From Patescibacteria group bacterium (lineage in GTDB: Bacteria > Patescibacteriota > Minisyncoccia > Phycocordibacterales > SBAW01): DNA of 35,223 nucleotides. Within the stretch, counting starts at the first letter, position 1. Each line of letters starts with the position of its first letter. Made by a program: the position numbers and the translations under genes. The notes beneath the pieces were generated by a model. That model was not told the origin of the DNA and ran no database searches. It was given only the letters and a program-made list of their open reading frames with translations. Positions 6,550 to 13,976 of this stretch are shown here, in pieces. Location: NCBI GenBank assembly GCA_019752125.1, contig JAIEMM010000011.1:1-35223 (forward strand), read 5' to 3'.

Positions 6550-7611
6550 TTAATTACCGCATGAAGGGCTAGCGCTTGGGCTCATATACAGAGAAAAGTG
6601 CCCGCCTGTGCCGTACCCGGTTAAGCACCTTGAAGTAACTCCGGCTGGACACGAGTTGCCTATTCCCGGCTCCCACACCGCACACTGCCCTTGTGCGCGT
6701 GCGGCTTGGATGACTGAATTTATCGCAGCGGCATTTGTGTTCAACGACGAATCTTTAAACGAAATATCGACCGAGTTTCCATTTTGCTGTTCGCTGTTTT
6801 GGTGCCCCACTTCATTTCCTCCTGAAACAGTAATCTGCTGGCCTGAATTATTTTTTAAATCGACCACAGCGCTGATGACGTTTGAATTGACCTTATCGAG
6901 CGCGGTACAACTACTACTACCAGCATCGTTGCAGTTTCCAGAAGACGTAACTGGAACGCCAGAGGATTCCAATATTCCACGATTTATTTGATCTTGGAGT
7001 TGTCCTCCTGATGGGGTTGGGCCAGAAGTAGCCGGTGTTCCGGTACCTGGCGGATATGGATACTCCGTCGAGGGAGCAGTAGGAGCAACAGTAGGCGTAA
7101 GCACCGAACTGATATCAACATTACGAGAGCGGAATTGATTGTACTCACTACAATCCAAGTTCACCCAGTTGTTAGCACTGTAGAAATTTGGATTGGTAAT
7201 ACTCTGCAACACCACCTGCACCACAAGCCAACCTGTGATGGTGATGATGAATCCGATAAGGACTGAGCGGAAGATACTTCGTGCACGAGCGATGCGCTTT
7301 GGGTTACCTGCGTTGGTGAAGAAGAGAATGCCAGCCCAGGCAAACATGCCGACGCTAATTGGGATGGTTACCATCACCAAGAAGTTCACAATGTTTTGGA
7401 TGAGCTTTGCAAAGTAACAGAAGTTGCAGGAGGTGGCTTGCAGGTAGTAGCTGGGATTTAACAATGAATAGTTACTCGATGAAACTGCGCCGCATGGCAC
7501 AAGACCATTTGCGCCAACTGATTGGGCGTATATATATAGTGGCGTAGCAAGAAAAAGGAGGAGAAGAAAACTGTATTTATGTCGAAAAAAGAACCGGGCA
7601 ATCGCCTTCAT
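6550..7611 (-). CDS. VirB2/TrbC-like membrane module fused to a DD-peptidase-like (M15/Hedgehog-type) domain
   Basis: 353 aa. The N-terminal signal anchor (FLLLLFLATPLYIYAQS) is followed by the same two-helix VirB2-like module as the downstream gene, a Pro/Thr-rich linker, and a C-terminal domain with VGHQNS, NGNSVDISF and GGHFSLYM. The His, Asp and final His are in the order expected for zinc DD-peptidases of the M15/Hedgehog fold, but the first His-Asp spacing (11 residues between) is longer than the classical 6, so the call is tentative. The inferred role is cutting peptidoglycan cross-links beside the transglycosylase. A TACAAT lies 9 bases before the ATG. Confidence 0.72.
   Translation of the reverse strand: MKAIARFFFRHKYSFLLLLFLATPLYIYAQSVGANGLVPCGAVSSSNYSLLNPSYYLQATSCNFCYFAKLIQNIVNFLVMVTIPISVGMFAWAGILFFTNAGNPKRIARARSIFRSVLIGFIITITGWLVVQVVLQSITNPNFYSANNWVNLDCSEYNQFRSRNVDISSVLTPTVAPTAPSTEYPYPPGTGTPATSGPTPSGGQLQDQINRGILESSGVPVTSSGNCNDAGSSSCTALDKVNSNVISAVVDLKNNSGQQITVSGGNEVGHQNSEQQNGNSVDISFKDSSLNTNAAAINSVIQAARAQGQCAVWEPGIGNSCPAGVTSRCLTGYGTGGHFSLYMSPSASPSCGN
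7213..7440. repeat. 228-bp direct repeat, copy 2 (VirB2-like module)
   Basis: Partner of 6185-6412, offset 1028 bases, in the same orientation. See copy 1 for the two silent differences. Confidence 0.97.
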
Positions 7612-7714
7612 GTTGCACTAATTGTAACACCATCCGCCAGCTGGTGGATCGACAAGCTGTCCAAAAAAGTGTATTTTGAAGGTCGTTCTCGTTCGATGTC
7701 GGTATTGAAATAAT

Positions 7715-7797
7715 GCGTCGGTGGTAGAGTGGTCAATTACACTTGGCTGTAAACCAAGCGCCTTCGGGCTACGTAGGTTCGAATCCTACCCGGCGCA
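7715..7797 (+). tRNA. tRNA-Tyr (anticodon GTA)
   Basis: Acceptor GCGTCGG/CCGGCGC with one T-G wobble. Anticodon loop CTGTAAA gives GTA. A long variable arm (GCCTTCGGGC) as expected for bacterial tRNA-Tyr. T-arm GGTTCGAATCC. Discriminator A; CCA is not encoded. Confidence 0.96.
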
Positions 7798-7805
7798 CAA
7801 GAAAC

Positions 7806-7836
7806 AAAACCCCTGGCAAATCGCCAGGGGTTTTGT
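7806..7836 (+). terminator. Terminator after tRNA-Tyr
   Basis: AACCCCTGGC-AAATC-GCCAGGGGTTTTGTT: a strong GC stem with a short T-tract, 9 bases after the tRNA. Confidence 0.85.
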
Positions 7837-7872
7837 TATATGATTACAGGCGAAGCCCTTTGGAGGAACCAC

Positions 7873-7992
7873 ATGTTCGATTGGAACGCTTGGATCGATG
7901 AGATGATCCGGCTCGACCATTACGCGGAGCGCCCGCTTGACTACTGGCTCGACTGGATCGATGACATGGTTGTGGCAGTATGGGGCTACTGA
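7873..7992 (+). CDS. Small Trp-rich acidic peptide, 39 aa
   Basis: Too short for the ORF track. TTTGGAGGAACCAC gives a strong Shine-Dalgarno 7 bases before the ATG. The peptide starts MFDWNAWIDEMIRL and has five Trp in 39 residues, two close WxDWID/WNAWID motifs, and strong acidity (an internal near-repeat). It is insulated by terminators on both sides, and a TATGAT -10-like box lies within the tail of the tRNA-Tyr terminator. No family is recognised; an amphipathic helix is likely. Confidence 0.65.
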   Translation: MFDWNAWIDEMIRLDHYAERPLDYWLDWIDDMVVAVWGY

Positions 7993-8003
7993 AGCCTCAC
8001 TGC

Positions 8004-8041
8004 AAAAGCCCCGTGACGAAAGTCCGGGGCTTTTTTATTTT
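8004..8041 (+). terminator. Terminator after the 39-aa gene
   Basis: AAAAGCCCCG/CGGGGCTTTT with TTTTTTATTTTTT after it; 11 bases past the stop. It could act for the converging minus-strand gene too. Confidence 0.9.
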
Positions 8042-8053
8042 TTACAAACGTGA

Positions 8054-8075
8054 AGGCCATCCCTAAGGATGGCCT
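8054..8075 (-). terminator. Hairpin whose loop holds the stop codon of the 184-aa gene
   Basis: AGGCCATCC-TTAG-GGATGGCCT on the minus strand. The TAG stop (8065-8063) is the last three bases of the 4-nt loop. The downstream T-tract is weak (CGTTTGT); the stronger bidirectional hairpin at 8004 lies just beyond. Confidence 0.6.
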
Positions 8076-8617
8076 CTGTGTTGTTTCGTGTCCTCGTCTT
8101 CGATGAGGAACTCGGCGAACCGCTTCATGAGGCGGTTATATCGCAGAAGGATCAATTCCGCATTCGTCGACGAGATAAGTTCCCGAGGAAACTTGTCGAG
8201 CAGCTTTGCTCCAACTGGAACAAGTGTTGCGCCCCGCTTATCTTCATCGATGAGACAAAGCTTTTCGTCACGCGGGTGCTTGTTCTGGTCGGGGCCGTAG
8301 TTGAAGCGAGCGATCAAATCCTTCAAGAGCTTGGATTCTTTTTTCCACTGCTTCTTTACGGGCTGAAACGCCGCTATCTGGTCGAGGCTCCTAAGCACGA
8401 TGGGAAACTTCGTGTTGGTTGCCGTGACATTTACCCACGGATACATGCGGTCATTTGGGCCGCAGTGCCCCTGGCATGAGGCCACAGTCCTGAACCCACG
8501 GTAACGAAGCGCCACCACGAGATCAAAAATTCCAGGTTCAACACCAGGATGTCCGCCGACGCTGTAGTCATCGCTGATTTTTTGAACTTCAGCGCGGACT
8601 TTTTCCAAACGAGTCAT
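8063..8617 (-). CDS. Hypothetical protein, 184 aa, with SCQGH motif
   Basis: It starts with a Glu/Lys helix, then GGHPGVEPGIFDLVVAL, RGFRTVASCQGHCG, a basic middle (VKKQWKKESKLL) and an acidic C-terminus. The GF-T-SCxGH pattern occurs in small uncharacterised phage/bacterial proteins and could bind metal, but I cannot assign a function. A good promoter (TTGACG-18-TATAAT) and Shine-Dalgarno AAGGGGG precede the ATG. It sits between the 39-aa gene and clpB and ends in a hairpin loop. Confidence 0.75.
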   Translation of the reverse strand: MTRLEKVRAEVQKISDDYSVGGHPGVEPGIFDLVVALRYRGFRTVASCQGHCGPNDRMYPWVNVTATNTKFPIVLRSLDQIAAFQPVKKQWKKESKLLKDLIARFNYGPDQNKHPRDEKLCLIDEDKRGATLVPVGAKLLDKFPRELISSTNAELILLRYNRLMKRFAEFLIEDEDTKQHRGHP

Positions 8618-8649
8618 TCATACCCCCTTGTGATGTTCTTTCAGCTTAT

Positions 8650-8679
8650 ATTATATAACATAATTCTATGTTTCGTCAA
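8650..8679 (-). promoter_or_regulatory. Promoter of the 184-aa gene
   Basis: Minus strand TTGACG (8679-8674), 18-bp spacer, TATAAT (8655-8650). The predicted leader is about 25-30 nt and contains AAGGGGG before the ATG. This is the leadered promoter type, unlike most neighbours. Confidence 0.7.
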
Positions 8680-8695
8680 ATACAACAAAACTTTT

Positions 8696-11380
8696 TTATA
8701 CCGCCTGGAGGTCAGAAGCGACGGTAGATTTAACGCGGCTTTTAGGACCTTTTTTAACGTCGAAGACAAACTCACTTCCCTTCATGTCGACAGTGATGCT
8801 GCCGCCGGAGAGAACGCCACGGCTGACCATAAGAGACGCGGCCTTGGTAAGAATTTTATCTTGAATGAGTCGGCGGAGTGGGCGCGCACCGTAGTGTGGG
8901 TTGTATCCTTCTTTCGACAGATAGTCGTACACTGCAGGAGTAAGCGTGAGTGAAATTTCTTTTTGCGCCAAGCGTTTGACCACTTGCTCCACCTGAATGC
9001 CCACGATTTCTTTAACCGCCTCCTTCGAAAGGATGTTGAAGATAATTATTTCATCAATACGGTTAAGGAATTCTGGACGGAAGTAGTCCTTAAGAGCCTG
9101 CTGCACACGATCCTTCGCCATCTCGTAGTTTGCCGCATCGGTTGGGTTGTTTGCGAAGCCAAGCTGCTCCATCTTGTCGATATGCTGAGCACCAATGTTG
9201 CTCGTCATAATGATGATGGTGTTACGGAAGTTTACGCGGCGGCCTTTTGCGTCTGTGAGCGTACCGTTGTCGAGCACCTGCAGAAGAATGTTGAAGACTT
9301 CTGGGTGTGCTTTTTCAATCTCGTCGAAGAGAAGTACGGAGTATGGGCGGTGGCGAACAAGCTCTGTAAGAGAACCTCCCTCTTCATGTCCCACATAGCC
9401 TGGAGGTGCACCGATAATCTTCGAGACCGAGTGCTTCTCCATGTACTCCGACATGTCCACGCGAATGAGCGACTTGTCGTCATCGAACATAAACTCGGCG
9501 AGTGCCTTTGTGAGTTCTGTTTTACCAACACCTGTTGGGCCCAGGAACATAAACGACGCGATAGGACGGTTCGGGTCTGCGATGCCTGCACGGCTACGCT
9601 TTACAGAGTCTGCAACTTTTTCAACAGCTTCGTTCTGGCCAACCACGCGCGACTGCAATACCTGTTCAATACGCGAAAGTTTTTCCGCCTCTTCTTCAAG
9701 CATGCGAGACACAGGAATGCTCGTCCATTTTGAAACCACAGAGGCGATGTCAGTTTCAGTAATTTCTTCTTTCAAGATACGGCGTGTGCTTTGGAGTTTC
9801 TTCAAGCGTTTTGTCTTCTGTTCAAGCTCGCGCTCAAGACTTGGGATTTCGCCGTAGCGGATTTCTGCCGCACGAGAAAGGTCTACTGCCATTTCTGCAG
9901 AGTCTGCCTCCATGCGCAGACTTTCAAGCTCTTTCTTGATGCTCTTAATGTCGCTCAAAACCTGCTTCTCATTCTTCCAGCGGCTTTCAAGCTCACTCGT
10001 TTTTTCTTTCAAGTCTGCAATATCTTTCTCTATCGCCTTGGTACGTGTTTTAGCAGAGCTATTTTCATCCTCTGAAGCCTCTTTGCGGAGCGCCTCTTTT
10101 TCTACCTCCAAACGCATTATCTTGCGATGCGCATCTTCAAGTGCTGGCGGTTTATTTTCAAGCGAAATACGGAGCGCCGACGAAGCTTCGTCGATCAAGT
10201 CTATTGCCTTGTCGGGCAAGAAACGATCCGGAATATAGCGAGCAGAAAGTTCCACCGCACTAACAAGCGAGTCGTCTGTGATGTGTACCCCGTGGAAGAG
10301 TTCGTATTTTTCTTTAAGACCGCGCAAAATGGCGATAGCGTCGTCTGTTGTTGGCTCGAGCACATACACTGGCTGGAAGCGACGCTGGAAGGCAGGGTCA
10401 CGCTCAATGTGTTTTTGATATTCTTTAAGTGTCGTTGCGCCAATGACGTGGATGTCGCCGCGCGCAAGGGCTGGCTTAAGCATATTTGAAGCATCCATAG
10501 CGCCTTCTGCGGCGCCTGCGCCTATCATGGTGTGGATCTCGTCAATAAAGAGCAGAACTTTGCCTTCTGAGCGTTCTATCTCTTTCATAATTGCCTTCAA
10601 ACGTTCTTCAAACTCGCCGCGGTATTTCGTACCCGCAATGAGTGCGCCGAGGTCGAGAGAGACAAGCTCTTTGTCGCGCAGAGATTCTGGAACATCGCCT
10701 GAAGCAATGCGTGAAGCAAGACCTTCAGCGATTGCGGTTTTTCCTACACCCGCTTCACCGATAAGTATTGGGTTGTTTTTTGTGCGACGTGAAAGAATTT
10801 GGATAACGCGCTGAATTTCTTCATCACGACCAATGACTGGGTCGAGTTTATTTTCTGCCGCCATGCGTGTAAGAGAGCGTGTGTACTTTGTGAGTGCACG
10901 GTTCTTCTTCCCTTCTGCAGGCGCAGTGTGCTTTGAAGAGCGGAGGTCTCCAAGCGCGCGGATAATGCCTTCACGAGTAATGCGGAAGCGGCCAAGCGTA
11001 TCGCGGGCCACACCTGGCACATCGACGATGGCTACCAAAAGATGTTCTGTTGAAACAAACTCATCGTGGAGTTCTGTCGCAACTTTTGCTGAACGCTCTA
11101 GTGCCTGCACAAGCTCAGGTGTTAGGTACAGTTGGTACGATGGTGAGAGCACCGAGCTCGCAGGACCCCCTTCAAGCCCTTCTAGTATCGTGTCCGTCAA
11201 AAGAACGAGGTCGACTTCTAGTTTTTCTATAATTGAAACCACCAGCGACTCCTCCTGTAGCAACAAAGCCGCCAACAGGTGAAGTGGGCTTACTTGGTTC
11301 TGGCCGCGCTCAACCGCAAGCTCGTGAGCTCGGCGGACGGCCTCTTTTGCTTTCGTTGTGAAATGATTGAATGGAGGCAT
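8696..11380 (-). CDS. clpB: ATP-dependent chaperone ClpB
   Basis: 894 aa. The layout is a Clp N domain ([17 protein letters not shown]), NBD1 with Walker A GEAGVGKT and Walker [12 protein letters not shown], a long coiled-coil middle domain (about residues 410-530, rich in Glu/Lys), then NBD2 with Walker A GPTGVGKT and [11 protein letters not shown], and [11 protein letters not shown] near the C-terminus. The full-length M-domain and the absence of a ClpP-binding loop that I can recognise favour ClpB (disaggregase with DnaK) over ClpC/ClpA. A TATATA lies 7 bases before the ATG. The downstream membrane protein may relate to protein quality control. Confidence 0.95.
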   Translation of the reverse strand: MPPFNHFTTKAKEAVRRAHELAVERGQNQVSPLHLLAALLLQEESLVVSIIEKLEVDLVLLTDTILEGLEGGPASSVLSPSYQLYLTPELVQALERSAKVATELHDEFVSTEHLLVAIVDVPGVARDTLGRFRITREGIIRALGDLRSSKHTAPAEGKKNRALTKYTRSLTRMAAENKLDPVIGRDEEIQRVIQILSRRTKNNPILIGEAGVGKTAIAEGLASRIASGDVPESLRDKELVSLDLGALIAGTKYRGEFEERLKAIMKEIERSEGKVLLFIDEIHTMIGAGAAEGAMDASNMLKPALARGDIHVIGATTLKEYQKHIERDPAFQRRFQPVYVLEPTTDDAIAILRGLKEKYELFHGVHITDDSLVSAVELSARYIPDRFLPDKAIDLIDEASSALRISLENKPPALEDAHRKIMRLEVEKEALRKEASEDENSSAKTRTKAIEKDIADLKEKTSELESRWKNEKQVLSDIKSIKKELESLRMEADSAEMAVDLSRAAEIRYGEIPSLERELEQKTKRLKKLQSTRRILKEEITETDIASVVSKWTSIPVSRMLEEEAEKLSRIEQVLQSRVVGQNEAVEKVADSVKRSRAGIADPNRPIASFMFLGPTGVGKTELTKALAEFMFDDDKSLIRVDMSEYMEKHSVSKIIGAPPGYVGHEEGGSLTELVRHRPYSVLLFDEIEKAHPEVFNILLQVLDNGTLTDAKGRRVNFRNTIIIMTSNIGAQHIDKMEQLGFANNPTDAANYEMAKDRVQQALKDYFRPEFLNRIDEIIIFNILSKEAVKEIVGIQVEQVVKRLAQKEISLTLTPAVYDYLSKEGYNPHYGARPLRRLIQDKILTKAASLMVSRGVLSGGSITVDMKGSEFVFDVKKGPKSRVKSTVASDLQAV

Positions 11381-11406
11381 AGCGTTTTATATAACTAACT
11401 TATACG

Positions 11407-12213
11407 TTATTGAGTTTTCGCCCCTGGTTTGGGTGGTGGAGCCGCAGGCAATGTTGCGATTGTGTAGTAGTCACTACCTTGGCCGAGAGAATCGGTGGTT
11501 GCTATACCGATGACACTGCCGAAGATATCCATTATAAGAGAGCCTGGCGTTACTGAAGTTACACTTGCTTCGATGAGGCCTGGGTTATTTTTGGAAGGAA
11601 GTGTCGCAATAACGCCTTGCCCCACGGTATCTATACCTTTACCACCGATACGAATGATGCTCTGACCAAGCTGAAGTTTGCTTGAATCGGCAAGCGTTGC
11701 TGGAGCAGCTGCTGTCGACGTTCCGGAAAGTACTGTTACGACGGCTATTGCGGAACTTGTTGCATCGTTCACATTTGAGATAGGAACACGCGTACCATCG
11801 GAAAGAATTGCATCGAAGCTCGTTGCGCCCGTTGCCGCAAGCGAGTCGCTGTCTGTGAGCGTAGTGCCCTTACTGTCTACGATGACGCCACGTGCGACTA
11901 ACTCTTCCTTTCCCTTAATGGTGATGCGAACAATACTTTTTTGCATCGCTGCAATGGATTGTGCGGTAAGGTCATCGCTTCGTACCACAACTGTTTTGGT
12001 GGTTACGGTTGCCACAGCAGCTGCCGCGTCTTGGGTTGCAGGCACGACGGTCTGTACCGTGCGCTCAACAATCTGGTTTATGGTACGAGTGATGCCTTGT
12101 GGCTGCTGGTTCAACAACGAAACAGTTACGATGCCCGTGGCAATGGATGTCACGAGTGCGACCAAAAGAGTGAGGAGTATTACTTGATGTTTGGTCAGTC
12201 TCTCGAGGTCCAT
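11407..12213 (-). CDS. Membrane-anchored trypsin-fold (HtrA-like) protein, probably inactive
   Basis: 268 aa. One N-terminal TM helix (VILLTLLVALVTSIATGIVTV), a Thr/Val-rich stalk, then a domain with HtrA-like landmarks: ARGVIVDSKGTTLTDSDSL, SSAIAVVTV, VTPGSLIMDIFGSVIGI. Aligned by eye to GSGVIID-TNNHV, D(I/L)AVLKV and GNSGGPLVD-GRVIGI, the catalytic His, Asp and Ser positions are Asp, Ser and Pro. No PDZ domain follows; the tail is Pro-rich. A perfect TATAAT 7 bases before the ATG predicts a leaderless mRNA. A scaffold, sensor or decoy role is possible. Fold assignment is inference. Confidence 0.65.
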   Translation of the reverse strand: MDLERLTKHQVILLTLLVALVTSIATGIVTVSLLNQQPQGITRTINQIVERTVQTVVPATQDAAAAVATVTTKTVVVRSDDLTAQSIAAMQKSIVRITIKGKEELVARGVIVDSKGTTLTDSDSLAATGATSFDAILSDGTRVPISNVNDATSSAIAVVTVLSGTSTAAAPATLADSSKLQLGQSIIRIGGKGIDTVGQGVIATLPSKNNPGLIEASVTSVTPGSLIMDIFGSVIGIATTDSLGQGSDYYTIATLPAAPPPKPGAKTQ

Positions 12214-12220
12214 TACTACT

Positions 12221-12226
12221 ATTATA
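12221..12226 (-). promoter_or_regulatory. -10 box for the leaderless HtrA-like gene
   Basis: Consensus TATAAT followed by AGTAGTA and ATG (12213). It lies within the last codons of the upstream cysteine desulfurase gene. Confidence 0.65.
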
Positions 12227-13400
12227 TAGCGGTTGTATAGCGTTTTGCAATTTTTTCAAGTGCGGCGGAAATAGTGTCAGCGTCGCGCTTTGTTGCGTCG
12301 GGCAAAAGGGTGATTCTGATGGCGCCCCGCGCTCGATTCGTGTCGCCCAGCGCCACTACAACGTATGAAAGTTCACTGTCGGCAACATTGCACGCAGAGC
12401 GTGTGGTAATCGCGACCCCTTCTGCATCAAGTCCAAGCACGGCCATTTCTCTATCAAGACCTAGAATAGAGATGTTGAGATTGTTTGGTGCGCGGTGAGA
12501 AAACTCCGGGCCGTTTAATTCTGCTTCCGGAATTCGTTTCTTGATCTCGTTCCAAAGATAATTTCGAATCTCTGCAGTTTTTTCTGCCCTATCAACGACA
12601 TTCTTACTTGCATCCTTAAGTGCGACAGCAAACGCACCAACGAGCGGGACATTTTCAGTTCCTCCGCGAAGCCCACGCTCTTGCTTGCTCCCCAACAGCA
12701 GCGGTTCAATCTGAACCCCTCTCTTTATGTAGAGTGCACCGACTCCTTTAGGACCCATTATTTTTTGTGCATCAAGCGTAAGCAAATCAACGCCAAGCGA
12801 TTCTACTTTCAAATCCAACCATAACGGTGCCTGTGATGCATCGGTGTGAAAATAGATTGGTGTTTGTTTTGTTTTTTTTATTCGGCGAATCTCTTTTGCG
12901 ATTTCCCGGATTGGCTCGATCGTACCAATTTCACTATTTATGTATTGGATAGAAATAAGTACAGTGTGCTCGGTAATTGCTTCTGCAAGTTCTTTTGGGG
13001 AAATAAGTCCTTCACTATCAACTGCAAGTTCTGTTAACTGCAGACCTTCTTTTGTAAGGGCGCGAAGCGGCTCAAGAACCGATGAGTGTTCGATTACACT
13101 CGTAATCGCATGCGCCGGTTTTCCTTCACGTATATAAGGTCTGAGAATTCCCTGCAATGTAAGATTGTTTCCTTCGGTCCCACTTCCTGTGAAAACCATT
13201 TCATCTGGGTGTGCACCTATAGCTTTTGCCACAACCTCCCGAGCATCTTCAAGTTCTCGTTTTGCCTCCACTCCTTCTTTATGGAGAGCCCCTGCATTTC
13301 CGTACACATCCAAAAGGCGAAGAAGTTCCCCTTTCGCACGAGCAGAGAGCGGCGTAGCCGCTGCTGCATCTGCATAAATACGCTTCTTTCTAAACCACAT
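12222..13400 (-). CDS. Cysteine desulfurase (IscS/NifS family)
   Basis: 392 aa from the ATG at 13400. Fold-type I PLP enzyme: YADAAAATPL at the start, FTGSGTEGNN, VIEHSSV, HTDASQA (the PLP aspartate), the Schiff-base Lys in DAQKIMGPKG, RGGTENV, and the catalytic Cys in TTRSACNV. It makes a persulfide from cysteine for tRNA thiolation or Fe-S assembly; no iscU or mnmA is beside it. The track start (13424) would overlap the divergent start; the inner ATG follows a TATACT by 7 bases and begins just before the conserved N-terminus. Confidence 0.93.
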   Translation of the reverse strand: MWFRKKRIYADAAAATPLSARAKGELLRLLDVYGNAGALHKEGVEAKRELEDAREVVAKAIGAHPDEMVFTGSGTEGNNLTLQGILRPYIREGKPAHAITSVIEHSSVLEPLRALTKEGLQLTELAVDSEGLISPKELAEAITEHTVLISIQYINSEIGTIEPIREIAKEIRRIKKTKQTPIYFHTDASQAPLWLDLKVESLGVDLLTLDAQKIMGPKGVGALYIKRGVQIEPLLLGSKQERGLRGGTENVPLVGAFAVALKDASKNVVDRAEKTAEIRNYLWNEIKKRIPEAELNGPEFSHRAPNNLNISILGLDREMAVLGLDAEGVAITTRSACNVADSELSYVVVALGDTNRARGAIRITLLPDATKRDADTISAALEKIAKRYTTAI

Positions 13401-13407
13401 TAAGTTC

Positions 13408-13415
13408 AGTATACT
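13408..13415. promoter_or_regulatory. Symmetric shared -10 element (AGTATACT) for two divergent leaderless genes
   Basis: AGTATACT is its own reverse complement. TATACT read on the plus strand ends exactly 7 bases before the DUF4446 ATG (13423). TATACT read on the minus strand ends exactly 7 bases before the cysteine desulfurase ATG (13400). No Shine-Dalgarno on either side. Confidence 0.65.
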
Positions 13416-13422
13416 AATTTTC

Positions 13423-13971
13423 ATGTCGCTTGCATCTATGATTTCTTGGCTTACACTCGCCTCTCCCTATATGGCCCTTGGCGCACTTGTCGTCTCGCTC
13501 ATTGCCGTGGCACTACTTCTTGCCATTCGTCGTAGATTTATGCGTCTCGCGTTTGGCCGCAGTGGCTCTATAGAAGAAAGTATCGCAATACTCCTACGCG
13601 ACACTAAAGAACTTCAACATTTCCGCATTGAACTTGAAAAATATTTGAAAAACGCAGAGCTTCGTCTGCGCGGAAGCGTGCAAGGTGTGGGCGTTGTTCG
13701 CTTCAATGCATTTGCAGGATCCGCCACTGGCGGAGGTGCCGGTGGTAACCAAAGTTTCTCGGCCGCTTTTCTTGACGAAGAGCTCTCTGGTGTGGTATTG
13801 TCAACTCTCTATTCGCGAAACCACGTCGGCGTATACGCGAAGCCGGTAGAAAAAGGCAGCTCGTCATTTGAACTAACTACCGAGGAGCGCGACGCTATCG
13901 CAAAAGCAAAGCTTTCCATAGCCGTACACAAGAAGCATGCCAGCCCCGCTGACGGCAAGGTAAGCGCATAA
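13423..13971 (+). CDS. DUF4446 family membrane protein
   Basis: 182 aa. One N-terminal TM helix (about residues 17-37, LGALVVSLIAVALLLAI), a coiled-coil stretch (IEESIAILLRDTKELQHFRIELEKYL), then the conserved block VGVVRFNAFAG, GGNQSFSAAFLDE, GVVLSTLYSR, VYAKPVEKG and LTTEERDAI, diagnostic for DUF4446 as I recall it. Function unknown; it is common in Firmicutes and CPR. infB starts 5 bases after it, so the two are co-transcribed. Its promoter is the symmetric -10 element. Confidence 0.88.
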   Translation: MSLASMISWLTLASPYMALGALVVSLIAVALLLAIRRRFMRLAFGRSGSIEESIAILLRDTKELQHFRIELEKYLKNAELRLRGSVQGVGVVRFNAFAGSATGGGAGGNQSFSAAFLDEELSGVVLSTLYSRNHVGVYAKPVEKGSSSFELTTEERDAIAKAKLSIAVHKKHASPADGKVSA

Positions 13972-13976
13972 ACACT

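Noticed and set aside
8963-9733. 256-aa plus-strand ORF opposite clpB
   Set aside because: Shadow of the highly conserved clpB reading frame; Cys/His/Phe-rich composition typical of antisense frames.
13401-13424. Cysteine desulfurase start at 13424
   Set aside because: It would overlap the divergent DUF4446 start codon and consume the shared -10 element; the ATG at 13400 fits the family N-terminus.
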